Origin: Herbaspirillum sp. RV1423
GTDB lineage: Bacteria > Pseudomonadota > Gammaproteobacteria > Burkholderiales > Burkholderiaceae_D
DNA length: 35,327 nucleotides
NCBI RefSeq assembly: GCF_000577615.1
Contig: NZ_CBXX010000047.1
Coordinates: forward strand, 1-35,327
Reading direction: 5' to 3'
A program made the position numbers and the translations under genes. The notes below the pieces were generated by a model. That model was given only the letters and a program-made list of their open reading frames with translations. It did not search any database and was not told where the DNA came from. Within the stretch, counting starts at the first letter, position 1, and each line of letters opens with the position of its first letter. Below, in pieces: positions 24,966 through 32,782 of the stretch.

Positions 24966-25238
24966 TCAGACGCGTTCCAGCGCAAAGTAGTCGTCGGTCT
25001 CGTCGATATTTCCGGACAGCGACACCAGCGTCAGGTGGATGTCCTGCGGGTCCCATGGGCGGCCGATGCGCTCTTCGACGCTTTCACGCTTGACCACCAG
25101 GCGCCCGGGGGCGTCGATCTTGTAGAGGCCCGGGTACTGCGTGATCGTGGCGTGCGGGTTGTCGGCCTCGATCGACTCGCGGATCGGGCGTGCTTCTTCG
25201 TTGTCCTGCAAGGCCAGGAAAACCATTTTTTCAGTCAT
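24966..25238 (-). CDS. dmpM: Phenol hydroxylase effector protein (P2)
   Basis: The 90-aa protein (MTEKMVFLALQDNEEARPIR) matches the MmoB/DmpM regulatory family in length and in the segment ITQYPGLYKIDAPGRLVVKR. It binds the oxygenase and is needed for turnover but has no cofactor. GGAGACAG precedes the ATG at 25238. Its place between dmpL and dmpN is the canonical order. Confidence 0.94.
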   Translation of the reverse strand: MTEKMVFLALQDNEEARPIRESIEADNPHATITQYPGLYKIDAPGRLVVKRESVEERIGRPWDPQDIHLTLVSLSGNIDETDDYFALERV

Positions 25239-25260
25239 GTTCTGTCTCCGCTTTCAGGTA

Positions 25261-26253
25261 TTAAAGGCCGCTCTTGGCCAGGCGTTCGGCCAGCTGGCCG
25301 GCGCAGGCATCGAGTTCGGTGCCGGCCTGGGTGCCGAACGCCGCCGCGGCGACCGGCTGCAGCGCCTGCAGTACCTGCGGCTGCCACTTGCCGACCCACT
25401 GCGCCAGTTGCTCCTTGTTGGCCGGCGATTCGGCGGCGGCGATCTTCAGCACCGCGCCAGTCCAGCGAGCGTGTTCGTCGAACCACTCGCTCATGAACTC
25501 GGTCAGCATCGCGAAGCTGGTCTGCCCCGATGCGCTGGCCAGGTTGCCGAATGACTGGTACACCAGCGGATACAGCAGGCCGTCGAGCACCACGTTCTGC
25601 GCCACGAACAGTTCGAACCAGTCTTCGGTGACCAGCATGTTCTCGGCCAGCGCGCGCATGCCCTGCCACGCCGGGTCGTTCTGCCATGCGGCCTTGGCGG
25701 TCTTGAGTGCGGTGTCGGTGCCGTCCGCCAGCATCAGGCCGATGCGGGTGATGTACTGGGCAATCCCCAGCCGGTCCATCGCGCACATCATCGTGGCCTG
25801 GGTGACCGACACACCGTAGCCCTTGGCCGACATCGCGCAGTTGTTGAGGTTGGCCGCGTACTCGAGATGGCGCAGCGGCAGCAGCAGGTACTCGATTTGC
25901 GCGCGCAGTCCGGCGGGGATGGTCGCCAGCATCTGGCGCTTTTCGACAAAGGCAAAGTTGCGTTCGGCCGCATCCTGCTGCTTGCTGCGGGTGATGGTCC
26001 AGGCACCGTAGTAGTATTGGCGTGGGTCCAGCAGGCGATACCAGTCGGCCATCTCGATCGCGGTGTTGCGCTTGTCGAAGATGGCGCGGTCCTTCGACCA
26101 CAGCGGCTGGTAGTGGAAGTTCGTTTCCGGCTGCAGCCCAATGGTCGCCTCAAGGTAGCGCGAGGCCGGCTTGTCGGTGCCGGTGAAGCGCGCCACGGCG
26201 TCGAAAGTATGGCGCAGCGGCTTGATGTTCAGGCTCTTGATGTCAACTTGCAT
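25261..26253 (-). CDS. dmpL: Phenol hydroxylase beta subunit (P1)
   Basis: The 330-aa protein is the non-catalytic beta subunit of the diiron oxygenase, a helical ferritin-like protein lacking the EXXH pairs of DmpN. It contains FDKRNTAIEMADWYRLLDPRQ and WTITRSKQQDAAERNFAFVEK, typical of DmpL. AAGGAGACATGGG precedes the ATG at 26253. Length fits the family. Confidence 0.94.
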   Translation of the reverse strand: MQVDIKSLNIKPLRHTFDAVARFTGTDKPASRYLEATIGLQPETNFHYQPLWSKDRAIFDKRNTAIEMADWYRLLDPRQYYYGAWTITRSKQQDAAERNFAFVEKRQMLATIPAGLRAQIEYLLLPLRHLEYAANLNNCAMSAKGYGVSVTQATMMCAMDRLGIAQYITRIGLMLADGTDTALKTAKAAWQNDPAWQGMRALAENMLVTEDWFELFVAQNVVLDGLLYPLVYQSFGNLASASGQTSFAMLTEFMSEWFDEHARWTGAVLKIAAAESPANKEQLAQWVGKWQPQVLQALQPVAAAAFGTQAGTELDACAGQLAERLAKSGL

Positions 26254-26272
26254 CCCATGTCTCCTTGTAAAA

Positions 26273-26506
26273 TTATTTGATCCGGCGCAGCGGAATGCCG
26301 GGCTCGGACGGCGTGATCAGGCCGGGCGCGCCAGTGTCGATGAAGCGGACCTGATTGATTGCGCAAAACTCCTGAAAGGCGGCCGCGGGCAGGATCAGTT
26401 CCACGCACAGGTCGCGGTCGGCGACGAAGAATTCGAACTCGATGAAGCCGTTTTCCGTTTCATTGGTAACTCTTACCCAGCGGTTATTTGCATTGACTTC
26501 GGACAT
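26273..26506 (-). CDS. dmpK: Phenol hydroxylase assembly protein (P0)
   Basis: The 77-aa protein contains RWVRVTNETENGFIEFEFFV, as in DmpK/PhK. Family members help insert iron into, or assemble, the oxygenase, and are not part of the active enzyme. It is the first gene behind the sigma-54 promoter, with AGGGG before the ATG at 26506. Confidence 0.92.
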   Translation of the reverse strand: MSEVNANNRWVRVTNETENGFIEFEFFVADRDLCVELILPAAAFQEFCAINQVRFIDTGAPGLITPSEPGIPLRRIK

Positions 26507-26570
26507 CAGCCGCCCCTATATTGAAAAAGACAAATAAGAAACCGACATATGCGGTATTCATCTAACGCAT

Positions 26571-26586
26571 AGCAAACGGTGTGCCA
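26571..26586 (-). promoter_or_regulatory. Sigma-54 -24/-12 promoter of the dmp upper operon
   Basis: On the minus strand TGGCAC (26586-26581), five bases and TTGCT (26575-26571) match the sigma-54 consensus exactly, with the invariant GG and GC ten bases apart. Transcription would start near 26560, giving a leader of about 50 bases to dmpK. DmpR, encoded divergently, is the expected activator. Confidence 0.92.
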
Positions 26587-26694
26587 GCTTGATTCCTCAA
26601 GTGCGTTTGCTGCACCGCGAGCACGGCAATATGATTGGGCGCGGCCAAGTCAATACGGAGCATGGATGCTGCGAACGCACAAAGTTGTCCATGA

Positions 26695-26709
26695 GTATCA
26701 ATTAGTCAA
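26695..26709 (-). promoter_or_regulatory. Candidate DmpR upstream activating sequence
   Basis: The minus-strand text TTGACTAATTGATAC matches 11 of 15 bases of the DmpR/XylR-type site TTGATCAATTGATCA. It lies about 140 bp upstream of the predicted start, where the Pseudomonas dmp sites sit. A weaker half-like copy (TTTTGATGACATGC) lies near 26733-26746. A near-palindrome TTGG-N6-CCAA lies at about 26634-26650. No gene occupies 26507-26795. Confidence 0.55.
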
Positions 26710-26795
26710 TTCATGAAATTCGCCCAAAAGTGCATGTCATCAAAAGCTTAAAAAAAAACGGCAGTGCTGGCGCCTGAGATTAGAACGAGGAGACC

Positions 26796-28607
26796 ATGCA
26801 GTCGAAATCCACAGTGGCCGACGCCGGGGCCGGGCCGGGCGTGAGCCTGCGCCTTCACATCCCCGACAAGATCGAGGACAAGATATTTCCAAATATTCGC
26901 GACCTGGCCGAACGGCTGCATTTCAGCCCGACCGACGGCCGCATCTGGCTCGACGACAGCCGTATGATCCTGCTGCGCACCGAGGCCTTCGGGGCCTTGC
27001 GCCAGGAACTGATCGAATCGCTGGGGGTCGAGTCGGCGCGCGGCCTGCTGACCCGTATGGGCTACCTGGCCGGCTCCAAGGACGCGGCGCTGGCGCGCAA
27101 GGTGCGGCCCGGCGACAACCAGACCAATATGTTCATGGTCGGTCCGCAAATGCACGGCCTCGAAGGCGTGGTGCGGGCCGAACCGGTGCGGCTCGAAATC
27201 GACAGCGCCACCGGCCATTTCTATTGCGAGGTGGTGTGGAAGGATTCGTCCGAGGACGAGTCGCACATCTCGATCTACGGGCTGGGATCGGAGCCGGCCT
27301 GCTGGATGCAGACCGGCTACGCCAGCGGCTACAGCAGCGCGTTCATGGGCAAGCGGATCCTGTTCCGCGAAGTCGAATGCAGCTCGACCGGCGCCGCCCA
27401 TTGCCGCGTGATCGGCAAGCCGGTCGAAGAATGGGACGATCCGGAACTGGACATGAAATATCTGGAGGCGCAACCGTTGCAGCAGCGCCGTGGCGTGGCG
27501 CCGGGCAGCGCGCCACAGCCGGCTTCTGGCGCGCCTTTGCCAGCCGGGGGCGGCAGCGGCGGGCATGCGGTGGCAATCGGCGCCTCGGCCGGATTTTTCG
27601 GCGTGATCCACCGCATCAACCGGGTCGCGGGAACGCGCGCCACCGTGCTGCTGCTCGGCGAAAGCGGCGTCGGCAAAAGCATGTTTGCCTGCGAAGTGCA
27701 CAGCAAGAGCCCGCGCGCCAACAAGCCCCTCATCCAGCTCAATTGCGCCGCGATGCCAGAGCAACTGATGGAGTCGGAATTGTTCGGGGTCGACAAGGGC
27801 GCCTACACCGGCGTCAACGAATCGCGCCCGGGCCGGTTTGAAGCGGCCGACGGCGGCACCATCTTCCTCGATGAAATCGCGTGCCTGAGCCTGACGGCGC
27901 AGGCCAAATTGCTACGCGTCCTGCAGAGCGGCGAACTGGAACACCTGGGCAGCACCAGGACCCGCAAGGTCGACGTGCGGGTGGTGGCCGCCACCAACGA
28001 AAACCTGAAGGTTGCGGTCGAAGAGGGCCGGTTTCGGAAGGACCTGTATTACCGCCTGAACGTGTTCCCGATCCTGATTCAGCCGCTGCGCGAACGGCGC
28101 GCCGACATCCCGCTGCTGCTCGAAAAACTGCTGCGCGAGCTGTGCCAGCGGCACGGGCGCCAGGTTTCCGGCGTCACCAACCGCGCCATGCAGGCCTTGC
28201 TGACGCACCAGTGGCCGGGCAATATCCGCGAACTTGAAAACGTGCTCGAGCGCGGCATCATCCTGGCCGACGAAGGCGGTGCGATCGATATCCCGCACCT
28301 GTTCAGCGTCGACGAAAGTCCGGCCAACTCGACGCAGCTGGGACTGGCCGAGCTGGCCGCGCTGACGCCGGCGATGCCGAGCCTGGCCGAGACCATCGGC
28401 CTGGGGCCGGCGAGCGGCACCTCGATCGACGAGTGGGCGTCGGGCGTGATCGCGCGCCAGCAGTCCACGCTCGGCCAGATCGAGGATGCGCTGATGCAGG
28501 CGGCGCTGAAGTCGGCGCACGGCAATATCAGCAAGGCCGCCAGCCTGCTGGGCATCACGCGCGCGCAAATGGATTACCGCACCAAGAAATTGCCGCAGCC
28601 GCGCTGA
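26796..28607 (+). CDS. dmpR: Phenol-responsive sigma-54 activator
   Basis: The 603-aa protein has an N-terminal sensor (about 1-210), a short linker, an AAA+ domain (about 265-500) and a Fis-like HTH (GNISKAASLLGITRAQMDYR). The sensor carries a zinc set Cys169, Glu192, Cys195, Cys203, spaced as in MopR (C155, E178, C181, C189), and His120 and Trp148 match the phenol contacts His106 and Trp134 by the same 14-residue offset. Walker A is GESGVGKS (288-295) and Walker B GGTIFLDE. The sigma-54 contact loop reads GAYTGV instead of the usual GAFTGA. It lies divergent from dmpK and should activate that operon on phenol. GAGGAG precedes the ATG. Confidence 0.96.
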   Translation: MQSKSTVADAGAGPGVSLRLHIPDKIEDKIFPNIRDLAERLHFSPTDGRIWLDDSRMILLRTEAFGALRQELIESLGVESARGLLTRMGYLAGSKDAALARKVRPGDNQTNMFMVGPQMHGLEGVVRAEPVRLEIDSATGHFYCEVVWKDSSEDESHISIYGLGSEPACWMQTGYASGYSSAFMGKRILFREVECSSTGAAHCRVIGKPVEEWDDPELDMKYLEAQPLQQRRGVAPGSAPQPASGAPLPAGGGSGGHAVAIGASAGFFGVIHRINRVAGTRATVLLLGESGVGKSMFACEVHSKSPRANKPLIQLNCAAMPEQLMESELFGVDKGAYTGVNESRPGRFEAADGGTIFLDEIACLSLTAQAKLLRVLQSGELEHLGSTRTRKVDVRVVAATNENLKVAVEEGRFRKDLYYRLNVFPILIQPLRERRADIPLLLEKLLRELCQRHGRQVSGVTNRAMQALLTHQWPGNIRELENVLERGIILADEGGAIDIPHLFSVDESPANSTQLGLAELAALTPAMPSLAETIGLGPASGTSIDEWASGVIARQQSTLGQIEDALMQAALKSAHGNISKAASLLGITRAQMDYRTKKLPQPR

Positions 28608-29004
28608 GCGGGAGATCGGGCCGAGGGGCTGGACCGCGCTACCGCCACTGGGCCCTCTCAGAGCAGCTTGTCGAGGGTATCGGCAAGTTGCGCACGCGGC
28701 GCCGGTGGCGTGGCTCGACTGCTTCAAACGGGTCGAACACAGCGGACAATTTGATGGTCACCTGCGCTTTGGGGAAAAACTGGAAATTGGGAAGACGTGG
28801 CACCCGCTGGATGACATCTGGCGATAGATGTGCTTCTCGAACCGGGCGCTCTTTTGCTTTTTGACATGAAGCAACTCCGTTAGGTGGAGTTACGTATAAA
28901 ACAGAAAGAAATGTTGGGATTTTCCCAAACTCTTCATGTCACGTCGAGCCTTGAAGCATCATGGCCTGAAAGGCGTATGAAGAGTGGTGCGGCTGGATGC
29001 AAGT
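28608..29004. other. Spacer with a probable frameshifted gene remnant
   Basis: No intact gene is seen. Codons from 28652 read ALSEQLVEGIGKLRT; in another frame WLDCFKRVEHSGQFDGHLRF and TWHPLDDIWR follow up to a TAG at 28825-28827. This looks like the 3' end of one gene after a frameshift, but the family is not recognised. An inverted repeat AACTCC-N7-GGAGTT lies at 28873-28891. The last 110 bp lead into the CRISPR array; no typical AT-rich leader is evident. Confidence 0.35.
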
Positions 29005-29338
29005 GGTTGCCCTGCGCACGCGGGGATCGGCCCCTGCTGGCCTGCGAGTTGATCCTGCAGTTGGCGGTTGCCCCGCGCACGCGGGGATCGGCCCTGGGCC
29101 AGGATGGTGTCGCTGCCGTCGTGGAGGGTTGCCCCACGCACGCGGGGATCGGCCGGCCAGCTACTGGGGGAAGCCCCGCCTCAACGCGGTTGCCCCGCGC
29201 ACGCGGGGATCGGCCACAGCGTGACTATCCCGAATAGTATGCCGACCCGGTTGCCCTGCGCACGATGGGAATCGACCTTCTTGAATGCCATGTATCGGAC
29301 CGGCATATGGGGGTGTCCCGCGCATGCGGGGATTGTCC
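29005..29338 (+). CRISPR. Orphan CRISPR array, type I-E-like, six repeats
   Basis: Six 28-bp repeats begin at 29005, 29066, 29127, 29188, 29249 and 29311, with a period of 61 bp (62 for the last) and 33-34-bp spacers. The core GCCCCGCGCACGCGGGGAT holds a perfect 7-bp stem (CCCCGCG/CGCGGGG), as in type I-E repeats. Repeats 2 and 4 are identical, 1 and 3 differ at one base each, and 5 and 6 are clearly degenerate, marking the old, leader-distal end on the right. All five spacers differ. No cas gene lies in the window. Confidence 0.88.
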
Positions 29339-29442
29339 GCGATTGGCATACAAAGTGGAACGAGGTATCGAAGGGGGTATTATAAATTCATGAACCTCTT
29401 TTTAAGAATTTTCTCCTATGTCGATCCAGGAAAGTTCGGTAG

Positions 29443-29761
29443 AGTTAGCCGTAAATGTACAGCTTGAGCAGAATGGCGGGATGGTAGGCCGGCCGGCCCG
29501 TCTTCGCCGGCGCCACCCGAGCAAAACCCAGGCTGGCAAGATCAAGCTCGTCGACGAACACATCGACGACACGAACCGGATTATCTTCGGCCACGTAGTC
29601 GTCCAGAAGCTCGGGCAGCAGCGTGCCTTGTCCGCGGTCCTCGCCCTCAATAAAGCGCTTCATTTCGCACCCGTAGTGATGAGATACTGGCTTAACGTTG
29701 ACTACGCTGCCGCCGTTTACACGTCCCTACGTTTTTACACAGTCTGGGCCGATTGCAGACC
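29443..29761 (-). mobile_element. Truncated IS1182-family copy (5' end only)
   Basis: Minus-strand codons 29663-29445 give MKRFIEGEDRGQGTLLPELL up to LLKLYIYG, nearly identical to the start of the full transposase nearby. The match to the full copy stops near 29443, where sequence diverges. The outer end at 29761 has the same terminal inverted repeat (GTCTGC..., with CCCAGACTGTGTAAAAACG at 29731-29749). The rest of the element has been lost. Confidence 0.88.
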
Positions 29762-29770
29762 TAGTGTAGC

Positions 29771-31481
29771 GTCCGCTTACAACCCAGACTGTGTAAAAAC
29801 GTAAATCAGTGTAAACGAAACCGGGGCGGTAAACGTTATGGCAGTATCTCATCACCGGGGTGCCGAATGAAACGCTTTATCGAAGGTGCAAACCGCGGTC
29901 AGTCCACCATGCTCCCCGAGCTACTGGACGACTATGTCGACCAAGACAACCCTGTCCGGGTGGTCGATGTATTTGTTGATCAGCTTGATCTTGCCAGCCT
30001 TGGATTCGAGCGCGTGCAGCCGGCGGCAACGGGCCGGCCTGCCTACCATCCGAGCGTCCTGCTCAAGCTTTACATTTACGGCTATCTGAATCGAATTCAG
30101 TCTAGCCGGCGCCTGGAGCGCGAAGCTCAGCGGAACATCGAATTGATGTGGTTGACGGGGCGTCTAAAACCGGACTTCAAGACGATCGCAAACTTCAGAA
30201 AAGACAACGGCAAATCGATCCGCAATGTATGCCGTCAGTTCGTCATCTTGTGCCAGCAGCTTGACCTTTTTTCGGATGCCGTCGTTGCTATCGACGGCAG
30301 TAAATTCAAGGCGGTGAACAGCAGCGATCGCAATTTCACCGACGCCAAACTCAAGCGACGCATGGAAGAGATCGAAGCGAGCATCGGTCGTTACCTGGCC
30401 GAGCTCGACAGCGCCGACAGGCAGGAGCCTGGCGCCGCAAAACCGAAACGCGTGCGGCTGGAAGAGAAAATAGCGGCGTTGAAATTGCAGATGGCGTCGC
30501 TCAAGGAAATTGAAGCGAAGCTTGTAGAGACTGGCGAAACGCAGATTTCGCTGACAGATCCCGATGCTCGATCCATGATGACACGCGGCAGCGGCATCGT
30601 CGGCTACAACGTGCAAACCGCCGTCGATGCAAAGCACCATTTGATCGTCGAGCACGAGGTTACCAACAGCGGCAGCGACCGTGATCAATTATCCGCAATG
30701 GCCAAAAAAGCACGCATCGCAATTGGCACAATAGAGCTGACGGCGCTTGCCGACAGAGGCTACTTCAATGGCAAGGAAATACTGGCCTGCCATGATGCTG
30801 GCATCACCACCCTGGTGCCTCCGACGAAAACGTCAAACGCCAAAGCTGACGGGCGATTCGACAAGGCCGACTTTATCTACGATACGCAGAAGAATGAATA
30901 TCGTTGCCCGGCAGGTCAATCACTCATTTGGCGCTTTGCGACGGTCGAAAAAGGGCTGACGAATCATCGATATTGGAGCTCGAATTGCAAGGGGTGTCCG
31001 CTTAAAGAAAAGTGCACGCCGAGTCCGCAGCGGCGCGTGACCTGCTGGGAACATCAGGACGTGCTTGAGAGTATGCAGGCACGTCTCGAGCAAACGCCGA
31101 ATGCCATGCGTATTCGACGTTGTACTGTTGAGCATCCATACGGCACCATCAAAGCCTGGATGGGGGCGACGCATTTCCTGAGCAAGGGTTTAGAGCGAGT
31201 GAAGACAGAGATGAGCCTGCATGTCGTCGCCTATAACCTCAGGCGACTGATGGCTATCCTCGGCATCGCGGATGTGATGAAGGCCATCAAGGCTTTTATC
31301 GATTTGTGGGGCTTAAAAGCGGCGCTTCTGGCGGTTGCTGTAGCATTTAGGAGGGACATTCACATAAAACGATATGTCCCAGTACAACGCGTTTTAGCCC
31401 TTCAAACATAGCTTGGTGGGGTGAAGTCAGCAGATACAAGACCAGGATTGCGTTTTTACACAGCCTGGGTCGAAAGCGGAC
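29771..31481 (+). mobile_element. IS1182-family insertion sequence, about 1711 bp
   Basis: The 31-bp terminal inverted repeats (29771-29801 and 31451-31481) start GTCCGCTT at both ends and contain CCCAGACTGTGTAAAAACG (left) against CCCAGGCTGTGTAAAAACG (right). The same 31-bp motif ends the truncated copy, only nine bases away (29762-29770) and in the opposite direction. No clear target duplication is visible. It encodes one intact transposase. Confidence 0.85.
29867..31411 (+). CDS. IS1182-family transposase
   Basis: The 514-aa protein begins MKRFIEGANRGQSTMLPELL and holds the N-terminal helical domain (YHPSVLLKLYIYGYLNRIQS), the DDE-type core with VVAIDGSKFKAVNS and ALADRGYFNGKEI, and the zinc-like cysteines of CKGCPLKEKC. 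The closing Glu region is CTVEHPYGTIKAWMG. This is the IS1182/IS1380-type layout. The frame appears intact and the ATG lies 96 bp inside the left end, as in the truncated sibling copy. Confidence 0.92.
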   Translation: MKRFIEGANRGQSTMLPELLDDYVDQDNPVRVVDVFVDQLDLASLGFERVQPAATGRPAYHPSVLLKLYIYGYLNRIQSSRRLEREAQRNIELMWLTGRLKPDFKTIANFRKDNGKSIRNVCRQFVILCQQLDLFSDAVVAIDGSKFKAVNSSDRNFTDAKLKRRMEEIEASIGRYLAELDSADRQEPGAAKPKRVRLEEKIAALKLQMASLKEIEAKLVETGETQISLTDPDARSMMTRGSGIVGYNVQTAVDAKHHLIVEHEVTNSGSDRDQLSAMAKKARIAIGTIELTALADRGYFNGKEILACHDAGITTLVPPTKTSNAKADGRFDKADFIYDTQKNEYRCPAGQSLIWRFATVEKGLTNHRYWSSNCKGCPLKEKCTPSPQRRVTCWEHQDVLESMQARLEQTPNAMRIRRCTVEHPYGTIKAWMGATHFLSKGLERVKTEMSLHVVAYNLRRLMAILGIADVMKAIKAFIDLWGLKAALLAVAVAFRRDIHIKRYVPVQRVLALQT

Positions 31482-31896
31482 TGTCGCGCACCCTACGCGC
31501 CGTCCAGGCTGTGGCAGACTTTATTGTTGCTAGCGAACGATGCAAGACCGTTCGCCGAGCTGTCGTGGCAAACATTATTTGCAACGACCGCACGCCGGAA
31601 TCAGTCGTCTCATAGGCGAGTTTGTGGCAAACTTTATTGTTCGGCCACAGACGGGTATGTTGAGGGGTATAAGCCGCCTACAGACGACGGCAAGCCACGC
31701 AATCTTCTCCAACGAAGCATCGGCCGCCAATTGTGCCGACGGGAACGGTGAGCCTCAACAGGGACGTCGATCGTTCGGTACAACGGCATTGTCCGCGTCA
31801 GGCGATGCCACGTGATTTCGCCTACACCGTGCCAGCCGCTTGTATAGATGCGCTCATTGATGCAGAATGAAGCGACAATTGATGCAAGGAGGTTTT
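31482..31896. repeat. Gene-free stretch with three spaced direct repeats
   Basis: GTGGCAGACTTTATTGTT at 31511, GTGGCAAACATTATTTGC at 31565 and GTGGCAAACTTTATTGTT at 31624 are imperfect copies 54 and 59 bp apart. No gene is seen; weak overlapping frames share no family features. Repeats of this spacing resemble the multi-site ends of IS21- or Tn7-like elements, so this may be a stranded transposon end. Confidence 0.5.
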
Positions 31897-32097
31897 ATGC
31901 GAACGACCGTCACCATCGACGACGAGCTGTATACCAAGGCTATTGAGATGGCCGATCCAGAAATGGACAAGGCAGACCTGTTTCGCGAAGCAATCAAAAC
32001 CTTCGTACGCGTCCAGGCCGCCAAGCGCCTCGCCGCGCTGGGTGGTGCCGCGCCCGCTATGCCCGAGATCCCCCGTCGGCAAAGCGACGATGCCTGA
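31897..32097 (+). CDS. vapB: VapB-family antitoxin
   Basis: The 66-aa protein starts MRTTVTIDDELYTKAIEMAD, a ribbon-helix-helix N-terminus, and ends with a flexible tail rich in Ala, Pro and Arg that would bind the toxin. AAGGAGG lies just before the ATG at 31897; longer frames upstream are unlikely. The stop overlaps the vapC start (TGATG). Confidence 0.88.
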   Translation: MRTTVTIDDELYTKAIEMADPEMDKADLFREAIKTFVRVQAAKRLAALGGAAPAMPEIPRRQSDDA

Positions 32098-32480
32098 TGA
32101 GCGGCGTCCTGATCGATACCTCGGTGTGGGTCGACCACTTCCGGCAACGCAATGACACCCTGGTCGAGCTGCTGGGCCTGGACCTAGCGCTGTCGCATCC
32201 GATGATCGTGACCGAGCTGGCTTGCGGCACGCCGCCGGCGCCGCGGTCGCGGACACTTTCCGATATTGCTTCTCTCCCGCAGGCACGTCAGGTCACGCTG
32301 GGCGAAGTACGGGAATTGATCGAGCGTGAACGCTTATATGGCTTGGGATGTGGCCTGGTCGACCTTGCCCTTCTGGCCTCGACCCTGCTCACGCCTGGGT
32401 CGCGCCTGTGGTCGGAGGACAGGCGTCTGGCGCAGCTGGCGCAACAGTTCGGTGTTGCTTTCGCGCCGGCCCGGCAATAG
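32097..32480 (+). CDS. vapC: VapC-family PIN-domain toxin
   Basis: The 127-aa PIN protein starts MSGVLIDTSVWVDHFRQRND and has acidic site residues Asp7, Glu40, Asp89 (GLVDLALLAS) and Asp108 (LWSEDRRL). VapC toxins are magnesium-dependent RNases that often cut tRNA. It is read by coupled translation from vapB. All four acidic residues are present, so it should be active. Confidence 0.9.
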   Translation: MSGVLIDTSVWVDHFRQRNDTLVELLGLDLALSHPMIVTELACGTPPAPRSRTLSDIASLPQARQVTLGEVRELIERERLYGLGCGLVDLALLASTLLTPGSRLWSEDRRLAQLAQQFGVAFAPARQ

Positions 32481-32782
32481 GTTTTGCCGAGGAAACCTTG
32501 CCGATTTACTTAGCTGTTATTAAGTAAACTACCGTAAGGCAACGGTTTTTGAAGGCGTGGAACAGATTTTCGGTGGAAAAATTACGCCAGTTTTCGGCGA
32601 GTTTCAAATTTACTTCGCTTAAGTGACTACATTTACTTCGCCGAACGGCAGTGGAAGATCCGTGCGTCCTCCTAGAAAAACTGGGTCAGAGTTATTGTTC
32701 GTCCACAATTTTCCATCTGTTTGGGATCGGATTGAATGTGGCACACGCTTGCGATCATGTAGGTCATGTAATATGATGGCTT
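32481..32782. repeat. Intergenic stretch with repeated ATTTACTT motifs and a hairpin
   Basis: ATTTACTTAGC at 32504 and ATTTACTTCGC at 32608 and 32631 form three direct copies. TTTACTTA (32505-32512) pairs with TAAGTAAA (32521-32528) around an 8-base loop and lies just after vapC, so it could act as a terminator. TTTTCGG also repeats (32568 and 32591 regions). No gene is supported here. The repeats may again be an old mobile-element end. Confidence 0.4.

Noticed and set aside
28884..29385. Short ORFs with repeated PRARGDRP- or CPAHAGIG-like text
   Set aside because: These are translations of the CRISPR repeats in several frames, not genes.
29783..31469. CCCAG...CTGGG as the IS1182 ends
   Set aside because: The match between both ends and the truncated copy goes on outward to GTC[CT]GC, so the ends were placed at 29771 and 31481.
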